A stretch of DNA of 64,000 nucleotides from assembly GCA_902608975.1 (NCBI GenBank), contig CACLQI010000005.1, forward strand, positions 1 to 64,000. The letters run 5' to 3'. The stretch comes from an uncultured Pelagibacteraceae bacterium. GTDB taxonomy: Bacteria > Pseudomonadota > Alphaproteobacteria > Pelagibacterales > Pelagibacteraceae. Of this stretch, positions 56,723 through 64,000 are shown one piece after another. Within the stretch, counting starts at the first letter, position 1. Each line of letters starts with the position of its first letter. The notes under the pieces were generated by a model. It saw only the letters and a list, made by a program, of their open reading frames with translations, did not search any database and had not been told where the DNA came from. The position numbers were made by a program, and so were the translations under genes.

Positions 56723-59700
56723 GAAAATTTTAGTTGTTGGTGCAGGGCCTATAGTAATTGGTCAAGCATGTGAGTTCGATTATTCAGGAACGCAAGCTTG
56801 CAAAGCTCTTAAAGATGAAGGCTACAAAGTCATTTTAATTAATTCAAATCCAGCAACAATCATGACTGACCCTAATGTTGCAGATAAAACATATATAGAG
56901 CCTATTACTTTAGAAATTTTAGAAAAAATAATTCAAAAAGAAAAACCTGATGCAATTTTACCAACAATGGGAGGACAAACAGCTTTGAACTTAGCAATGG
57001 AAGCTGAAAAAAAAGGCATTTTAAAAAAATATAATATTGAACTTATTGGAGCAAAGTCAAAAGCTATTTCAAATGCTGAAGATAGAAAAAAGTTTAGAAA
57101 AAATATGCTTGATATTGGGCTCGATCTCCCTAAATCAAAAATTATCAATAATTATAAAGACTCTGCTAAAGCCTTAAAAAAAATCGGTTTGCCTGCTATA
57201 ATTAGGCCTGCGTATACTTTAGGTGGACTTGGTGGTGGTATTGCCAAAAATAAAAATGATTTTTTTAAAATAGTCAAAAATGGTTTGCATGAATCGCCTG
57301 TTAATCAAGTTTTAATAGAAGAGTGTCTAGAGGGATGGAAAGAATTTGAAATGGAAGTCGTTAGAGATAAAAATGACAATTGTATAATAGTCTGCTCAAT
57401 TGAAAATGTAGACCCTATGGGTATTCACACAGGTGACTCAATTACAATTGCTCCAGCCTTAACACTAACTGATAAAGAATATCAAGTTATGAGAAATGCA
57501 TCGATCGCATGTTTAAGGAAAATTGGCGTTGAAACAGGTGGATCAAATGTTCAGTTTGCAATAAATCCAAAAAATGGAAGAATGGTTATTATTGAAATGA
57601 ACCCAAGGGTTTCAAGGTCGTCAGCTTTGGCATCTAAAGCAACCGGCTTCCCTATTGCAAAAATTGCAGCAAAATTAGCGGTGGGATATACGCTTGATGA
57701 ATTAAAAAATGAAATAACAAAAGTAACACCTGCTTCGTTTGAACCAACAATAGATTATGTTGTGACTAAAGTTCCAAGATTTACATTCGAAAAATTTTCT
57801 CAATCACCAGCTATTTTAGGAACATCAATGAAATCTGTGGGGGAAGCAATGGCGATTGGTAGAAACTTTAAAGAATCTCTTCAAAAAGCTTTGTCATCTT
57901 TAGAAATTGGCCTTTCTGGATTAGATAAAATTTTTAAATTTAGCAAAAAAGAAATAGAGAAAAAACTAAAAATAAATATTCCAAATAAAATACTTTTAGT
58001 TGCCGAAGCAATAAGAAAAAAAATAAACCTAAAAAAAATCCAAAGATTTTCTGGGATTGACCCATGGTTTTTAGAACAAATAAAAGAAATTGTAGAAGAG
58101 GAGAATAAATTAAAAAAAAAGGGAATACCCAAAAAATTTGAAGATTTTAATAAGTTAAAATCTATGGGTTTTTCTGATAAAAAAATTGCTGAACTCTGTA
58201 ATAATAGTGAAAAAATTGTTAGATCAAAAAGAACCGCTCTTAAAGTTTTTCCAGTTTACAAAAAAGTCGATACATGTGCAGCTGAATTTAAATCGTTCAC
58301 TCCATATATGTATTCTACATACCAAAGAAACTTTTCAATAAAAACCGAATGTGAATCAAACCCAACCTCAAAAAAGAAAATTATTATTTTGGGTGGAGGG
58401 CCAAATAGAATAGGTCAAGGAATTGAATTTGATTACTGCTGTTGTCAAGCAAGTTTTGCTTTAAAAGAATCTGGATTTGAAACCATTATGATAAACTGCA
58501 ATCCAGAAACAGTTTCCACTGATTATGATACTAGTGATAGATTGTATTTTGAACCATTAATAGAGGAATATGTTTACAACATAATATTAAAGGAAAAATC
58601 AAAGGGAAATTTGATTGGAATAATCGCACAGTTTGGAGGTCAAACTCCTATAAAATTGGCAAAATTTCTTCATGAAAATTCTCTTCCAATAATTGGAACA
58701 CAATATTCATCGATCGATCTAGCGGAAGATAGGGATAGATTTAGAAATCTCTTAATAAAACTAAAATTAAAACAAGCAGAAAGTGGAATTGCAAAAACAT
58801 ATAATGAAGCGATTGATATTGCACTAAAAATAGGATTGCCTTTAATGGTCCGCCCGTCATACGTGCTTGGTGGTAGAGCGATGGAAATAGTATATGAAAA
58901 GGATCAACTTAAAGAATTTGTTGAGGAAGCATTCAGGGCTAGTGAAAATAACCCAATTTTAATCGACAAATTTATAAACAATGCAATGGAAGTTGACGTA
59001 GATGCTATTTCAGATGGAAAAGAAGTCTTTGTTGCAGGAATTATGCAGCACATCGAAGAAGCAGGTATACACTCCGGTGACTCGGCATGCTGTTTACCCC
59101 CAGTTGCAATTAAAAAAGAACTAATCGAAGAAATTAAAAATCAAACTAAAAAATTAGCCTTAGCATTAAAAGTCAAAGGTTTTATGAATGTTCAATATGC
59201 AATTAAAAATGATGAAATTTTTATAATTGAAGTAAACCCAAGAGCCAGCAGGACTGTGCCATTTGTATCAAAAGCAAAAGGTATTCCTTTGGCTAAAATT
59301 GCTTCAAGAGTTATGGCAGGCGAAAAATTAAATAAATTTAACTTGAAAAATAAAAATAAAAATATGTATGCTGTTAAAGAAGCTGTTTTTCCTTTTAATA
59401 AATTTCCTAATGTTGATGTCTTGCTTGGGCCTGAAATGAAATCTACAGGAGAGGTAATGGGATTTGATAAAGATTTTGGTATTGCTTACGCAAAAAGTCA
59501 AATTGCAAGTTCAAATTCTTTGCCAATTAAAGGCTTGGCATTTATTTCTTTAAAAAACAGTCATAAAAAAGAAGGTGTTGAACTAGCCAAACAATTATTA
59601 AAATTAAATTTCACATTATGTGGTACTGAAGGTACTGCAAATTATATACGTAATCATGGTATGAGATGTAAAAAAATAAATAAAGTTAGTGGAGGATCTC

Positions 59701-59924
59701 CACATATAGTTGATGTGCTAAATTCAAAAAAAATCGCTTTAGTAATAAATACTGGTGGAGGCAGAAGCGAACATCGTCTAAATGATGCTATTGCTTTAAG
59801 AAGAGCGACTCTTGTAAATAAGGTTCCCTATTGTACAAATATGTCAACTGCTCAAGCTTGTTTGCAAGGAATTAGATCTTTGAAAACAAAAAAAATAAAT
59901 GCAAATTCTCTTCAGGATATTTAA
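56700..59924 (+). CDS. carB: Carbamoyl-phosphate synthase large subunit
   Basis: 1074 aa with two homologous ATP-grasp halves: [27 protein letters not shown] at the N-terminus and [31 protein letters not shown] near residue 560. Each half has its ATP-grasp core ([19 protein letters not shown]-type and [19 protein letters not shown]). The oligomerisation domain lies between, and a C-terminal MGS-like allosteric domain (from about 935) ends the protein. It is full length. Confidence 0.97.
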   Translation: MPKRKDLKKILVVGAGPIVIGQACEFDYSGTQACKALKDEGYKVILINSNPATIMTDPNVADKTYIEPITLEILEKIIQKEKPDAILPTMGGQTALNLAMEAEKKGILKKYNIELIGAKSKAISNAEDRKKFRKNMLDIGLDLPKSKIINNYKDSAKALKKIGLPAIIRPAYTLGGLGGGIAKNKNDFFKIVKNGLHESPVNQVLIEECLEGWKEFEMEVVRDKNDNCIIVCSIENVDPMGIHTGDSITIAPALTLTDKEYQVMRNASIACLRKIGVETGGSNVQFAINPKNGRMVIIEMNPRVSRSSALASKATGFPIAKIAAKLAVGYTLDELKNEITKVTPASFEPTIDYVVTKVPRFTFEKFSQSPAILGTSMKSVGEAMAIGRNFKESLQKALSSLEIGLSGLDKIFKFSKKEIEKKLKINIPNKILLVAEAIRKKINLKKIQRFSGIDPWFLEQIKEIVEEENKLKKKGIPKKFEDFNKLKSMGFSDKKIAELCNNSEKIVRSKRTALKVFPVYKKVDTCAAEFKSFTPYMYSTYQRNFSIKTECESNPTSKKKIIILGGGPNRIGQGIEFDYCCCQASFALKESGFETIMINCNPETVSTDYDTSDRLYFEPLIEEYVYNIILKEKSKGNLIGIIAQFGGQTPIKLAKFLHENSLPIIGTQYSSIDLAEDRDRFRNLLIKLKLKQAESGIAKTYNEAIDIALKIGLPLMVRPSYVLGGRAMEIVYEKDQLKEFVEEAFRASENNPILIDKFINNAMEVDVDAISDGKEVFVAGIMQHIEEAGIHSGDSACCLPPVAIKKELIEEIKNQTKKLALALKVKGFMNVQYAIKNDEIFIIEVNPRASRTVPFVSKAKGIPLAKIASRVMAGEKLNKFNLKNKNKNMYAVKEAVFPFNKFPNVDVLLGPEMKSTGEVMGFDKDFGIAYAKSQIASSNSLPIKGLAFISLKNSHKKEGVELAKQLLKLNFTLCGTEGTANYIRNHGMRCKKINKVSGGSPHIVDVLNSKKIALVINTGGGRSEHRLNDAIALRRATLVNKVPYCTNMSTAQACLQGIRSLKTKKINANSLQDI

Positions 59925-60587
59925 CTAATCAACTTTCCAATCTGTTGGAAATGAAACATAGTTTACTTGTAAACATCTTCTTTCTTTAACTATTTCTTTC
60001 TTTTCCATGCCGTGCCAGGTATTTGGTCCACTTGAAAAAAAATAACCATAATTATCTTTGTATGGGATAGTCTTGACTTTTTCCATTCTAGAATTGTAAA
60101 AATCCGTGCCTAAACTTTCTGATTCATTAAATTTATTAATAAATAAAAGACACGATAATAATTTTTCTTTAATATCGCAATGTGGTTTAAGCCAAAATCC
60201 TTGCCTATCGCATATTACCTCAATTCTTACATAAGAATTTGATAAATCTTTATTAATAAGCTGTGAAATTTTTTCGTGTGTTTTTTTTGATTGTAGTTCT
60301 TTAATAAACTTAATTAGATTTGGAAATTTTTCAGCATTTTCTTTAGTAATAAAACATCTAAACTTTATAGCCTTACCTCCTGAAGCAATGCCTTTCCTAA
60401 ATTCCGGTGCGCCATCATCGATTGCGCGTGTTCCATCATATTTTAAGTTGTGTTCCTCTACGTTTGGAATGTCTGCATTCAGAATTTCTTCAATAGCTCC
60501 ATTTGATAAAGGTTCGTTTAATTCCCAATGTGTAAATGGTTCATTGTGTTGCCTAGAATTATTTAAAACAGAATTAAGAAAAGTCAT
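59925..60587 (-). CDS. 2-oxoglutarate/Fe(II) oxygenase-like protein
   Basis: 220 aa with the double-stranded beta-helix facial triad in order: H136-C-D138 (WLKPHCDIKEK), H192 (PNTWHGM), and Arg203/204 eleven residues later (ERRCLQVNYV) for 2-oxoglutarate. Similar proteins occur near polysaccharide and glycan genes, and some hydroxylate proteins. The substrate is unknown. It overlaps the ELM1-like gene by 14 nt, so the two probably act together. It converges with carB with no gap. Confidence 0.7.
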   Translation of the reverse strand: MTFLNSVLNNSRQHNEPFTHWELNEPLSNGAIEEILNADIPNVEEHNLKYDGTRAIDDGAPEFRKGIASGGKAIKFRCFITKENAEKFPNLIKFIKELQSKKTHEKISQLINKDLSNSYVRIEVICDRQGFWLKPHCDIKEKLLSCLLFINKFNESESLGTDFYNSRMEKVKTIPYKDNYGYFFSSGPNTWHGMEKKEIVKERRCLQVNYVSFPTDWKVD

Positions 60588-61527
60588 ATTTATTAATTTT
60601 CTCCTTTATATAACTTGATACTCTTTTAGTTTCATCTAATTTTTGATAATTCCATTCCTCAACAGAGGCTTCAAGATTTTTAATAATATTCAAGCTCTCA
60701 AATAACTTAAAAAAGTCCCTAAATCTCTGATTGTTTTTTTTTGTTGGCATTTGCGCAACATATATTGGCTTGCCTGTTAAAGCTGCTTCAGAAATCATTG
60801 ATGTAGAGTCACATGTGATAACAATATGATCCGCCAATTGTAGAGATGAAAGATAAGCATTTTTATCAATATTGGATATTACAATTTGGTTTTTATCAAA
60901 ATAATTTCGAGCTTTTTCAATAATTTTTTTTGGTGTTCTCATCGATGGTATAATAATTGCTTGATAATTATTTTGTATAAAGTTTTTTTTAATTTTCAGA
61001 AAAATATTATCCAATAAACTCTCATCATAACTATAGTATTTATTTGGGCCACCAATAATAAAAGCAACTATCTTTTTTTTTGCGTCTATTTTGGACTTAA
61101 GGTAATTTTGACTTAGAACTAATTCATCTTTTGTAAGATAATGTATTGCGCCCTTGGTAGATATAACATTTTCTCCCTTTAAATTATCATGTTCTGGAAC
61201 AACAATAAAATCAAAATTTTCTATAGATACTTTGGGATCTTGTATGTGAATATTAATAATTTTGTTTTTATATTTATTTTTTAAATATATCGAGGGAATT
61301 ACACTTTTTCTTCCACAGGAAATTATAATATTAAAATGTTGATCTAGTTTATTTTTAAAAATAAAACTTTTTACTGGTGTTATTTTTGGAGGAAAAAAAT
61401 TCCAAAGATTGTTGAGTTCAATTTTTTCGTGTATAAAATCTAAATCTAATCCTTTTGCTAAGCCTTCGGTTTGGCTTATCATTCCATGCATACCTTCTGT
61501 TAATAATAACCCTTTTAATTTAGACAT
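60574..61527 (-). CDS. ELM1/DUF1022-family glycosyltransferase-like protein
   Basis: 317 aa. It fits the mitochondrial-fission ELM1 (DUF1022) family: LTEGMHGMISQTEGLAKGLDL at the start, IISCGRKSVIPSIYLK, NIHIQDPKVSIENFDFIVVPEHD, AFIIGGPNKYYSYD, and VITCDSTSMISEAALTGKPIYVA, which resembles a GT-B nucleotide-sugar site. In alphaproteobacteria its role is unclear, possibly in the envelope. It is divergent from trxB. Confidence 0.82.
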   Translation of the reverse strand: MSKLKGLLLTEGMHGMISQTEGLAKGLDLDFIHEKIELNNLWNFFPPKITPVKSFIFKNKLDQHFNIIISCGRKSVIPSIYLKNKYKNKIINIHIQDPKVSIENFDFIVVPEHDNLKGENVISTKGAIHYLTKDELVLSQNYLKSKIDAKKKIVAFIIGGPNKYYSYDESLLDNIFLKIKKNFIQNNYQAIIIPSMRTPKKIIEKARNYFDKNQIVISNIDKNAYLSSLQLADHIVITCDSTSMISEAALTGKPIYVAQMPTKKNNQRFRDFFKLFESLNIIKNLEASVEEWNYQKLDETKRVSSYIKEKINKYDFS

Positions 61528-61548
61528 AAATTACTATATAGCTTTGAT

Positions 61549-62493
61549 ATGAATCAAAATCCAACTAAACACACAAAAGTGTTGATAATTGGATCTGGCC
61601 CAGCTGGATATACTGCAGCTGTTTATGCTGCAAGAGCTATGTTGAAACCTATTATGGTCTCAGGTATGGAACCGGGAGGACAATTAACAACTACTACAGA
61701 TGTAGAAAATTACCCAGGATTTGCAAAAGTAATACAGGGCCCTTGGTTAATGGAACAAATGAAAGAACAAGCAGAAGCAGTGGGAACGGAAATGGTTCAG
61801 GACCAAATCTCATCCGTAAATTTAAAATCTAAACCTTTTGAAGCTATAGGAGATGGTGGTCAAAAATATACTGCTGACTCAATAATTATCTCAACTGGAG
61901 CACAAGCAAGATGGCTAAACATAGAGACTGAACAAAAATTTAGAGGTTTTGGAGTTTCTGCGTGCGCAACATGCGATGGTTTTTTCTTCAAAAACAAAAC
62001 AGTTGCGGTTGTTGGTGGAGGAAATGCTGCAGTTGAAGAAGCAATGTTTCTTACAAAATTTGCTTCAAAAGTACAATTAATTCACAGAAGAAATTCTTTG
62101 AGAGCTGAAAAAATGCTCCAAAACAAATTAATGGCTAACAAAAAAATTGAAATTATTTGGGACAGTGTTGTTGAAGAAGTTATAGGAAATAATGATCCAA
62201 AAAATGTTAAGGGATTAAAAATTAAAAATGTAAAAACGAATAAAATTGATGAATTAAAAATTGATGGATTATTTATTGCAATTGGACATGATCCAGCAAC
62301 TCAACTATTTAAAGATCAATTGGATATGGATAAAGAAGGTTATTTAACAACCAAACCAGACTCAACAGAGACAAATATACCGGGTGTTTTTGCTGCAGGA
62401 GATGTTAAAGATAAAATATTTAGACAAGCTGTTACTGCTGCGGGAATGGGCTGTATGGCTGCTCTAGAAGCTGAAAAATTTTTGTCTAAATAA
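61549..62493 (+). CDS. trxB: Thioredoxin reductase
   Basis: A 314-aa FAD/NADPH disulfide oxidoreductase. FAD motif IIGSGPAGYTAAVYAAR (about residues 13-29), redox-active C139-A-T-C142 followed by DG, NADPH motif VVGGGNAAVEEA, and the C-terminal GVFAAGDVKDKIFRQAVTAAGMGCMAA. It is complete. A small CxxC membrane protein follows 6 nt later. Confidence 0.97.
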   Translation: MNQNPTKHTKVLIIGSGPAGYTAAVYAARAMLKPIMVSGMEPGGQLTTTTDVENYPGFAKVIQGPWLMEQMKEQAEAVGTEMVQDQISSVNLKSKPFEAIGDGGQKYTADSIIISTGAQARWLNIETEQKFRGFGVSACATCDGFFFKNKTVAVVGGGNAAVEEAMFLTKFASKVQLIHRRNSLRAEKMLQNKLMANKKIEIIWDSVVEEVIGNNDPKNVKGLKIKNVKTNKIDELKIDGLFIAIGHDPATQLFKDQLDMDKEGYLTTKPDSTETNIPGVFAAGDVKDKIFRQAVTAAGMGCMAALEAEKFLSK

Positions 62494-62499
62494 AAAATT

Positions 62500-62826
62500 A
62501 TGTGTCCTATATGCTGGATTAGTGGATTTATAGCAGCCTTGCTTGGAGGATCTTTTATAGCTGTTGTGAATCACCCAATATCTTGGATTTTAAGTATAAT
62601 TTTAATTTCTTATGCTTGTTATAAGTTTTATGAAGCTAAGAAAAGAGGAAATAAAATGAGTCAAGAAACAAAAGGCAGAAATAAAAAAACAATATTTAGA
62701 TTTATTCAAGGTGTAGTTGTAGGTTCAGTTTTTACCGTAATTATTTTTTATGGCCTAACTTATAAAGAGCATCAAAGAATGCATAATCTTTTAGAGAAAC
62801 ATGGTATTGAAAAGCACGAACATTAA
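62500..62826 (+). CDS. Small membrane protein with N-terminal CxxC
   Basis: 108 aa, not recognised. It starts MCPICWISG (Cys2 and Cys5), then membrane helices at about residues 7-25, 28-44 and 65-87, and a His-rich tail (KEHQRMHNLLEKHGIEKHEH). It is 6 nt behind trxB, so it is likely co-transcribed. The CxxC and His tail could bind metal or exchange thiols. That is inference from context only. Confidence 0.65.
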   Translation: MCPICWISGFIAALLGGSFIAVVNHPISWILSIILISYACYKFYEAKKRGNKMSQETKGRNKKTIFRFIQGVVVGSVFTVIIFYGLTYKEHQRMHNLLEKHGIEKHEH

Positions 62827-62850
62827 ATTTTAAATGTATATAAGTAATTT

Positions 62851-64000
<1,150 letters not shown>

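Overview
The window looks like a chromosomal segment of a streamlined SAR11-type alphaproteobacterium (Pelagibacterales, close to Candidatus Pelagibacter). The evidence is very AT-rich DNA, almost no intergenic space, many 1-31 nt gene overlaps, ThyX instead of ThyA, a circularly permuted two-piece tmRNA (an alphaproteobacterial trait), and a complete Gram-negative envelope gene set. The assignment is inferred from gene content; no search was run.

Layout. 1-4642 (minus strand): end of the rod-shape operon mreB-mreC-mreD-mrdA-rodA, placed directly behind leuA (4643-6226), which carries a plausible promoter. 6317-14200 (minus): ilvC, ilvH, ilvB, miaA, an HtrA/Deg protease, a DUF2065 protein, hflC and hflK. 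14250-16002: mrp (plus) converging on thyX (minus). 16047-16306 (plus): two-piece tmRNA. 16305-20174: a small accessory island behind the tmRNA. It holds an unknown membrane protein, two small regulators, a tRNA 3'-end-like remnant and an HNH endonuclease, and is divided by repeated copies of the tmRNA 3'-terminal hairpin. 20189-30128: a MazG-like gene, fumC, an AsmA-like protein, uvrD, pepP, ligA and bamD.

30166-48234 (minus) is an 18-kb division and cell-wall (dcw) cluster. In transcription order it reads mraZ, a 62-aa ORF, ftsZ, rsmH, ftsL, ftsI, a fused murE-murF, mraY, murD, ftsW, murG, murC, murB, ddl, ftsQ, a drastically shortened ftsA-like gene and lpxC. Its promoter at 48277-48305 overlaps three MraZ-type boxes. 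48477-64000 holds rnpB, ampD, mlaA-mlaC, two tRNAs, rpoD, dnaG, a YqeY protein, carA-carB, a 2OG-oxygenase-like protein, an ELM1-like protein, trxB, a small CxxC membrane protein, an SDR reductase and the 3' end of an aminotransferase gene.

Most of the window is housekeeping: branched-chain amino acid synthesis, lipid II synthesis, septation, outer-membrane assembly and pyrimidine precursors. The points most worth a second look are (1) the 236-aa FtsA-like protein, which keeps the N-terminal and 1C-like parts and a C-terminal amphipathic tail but lacks the remaining actin core; (2) the serial-integration scar behind ssrA; and (3) the unusual placement of ftsZ with a small uncharacterised ORF.
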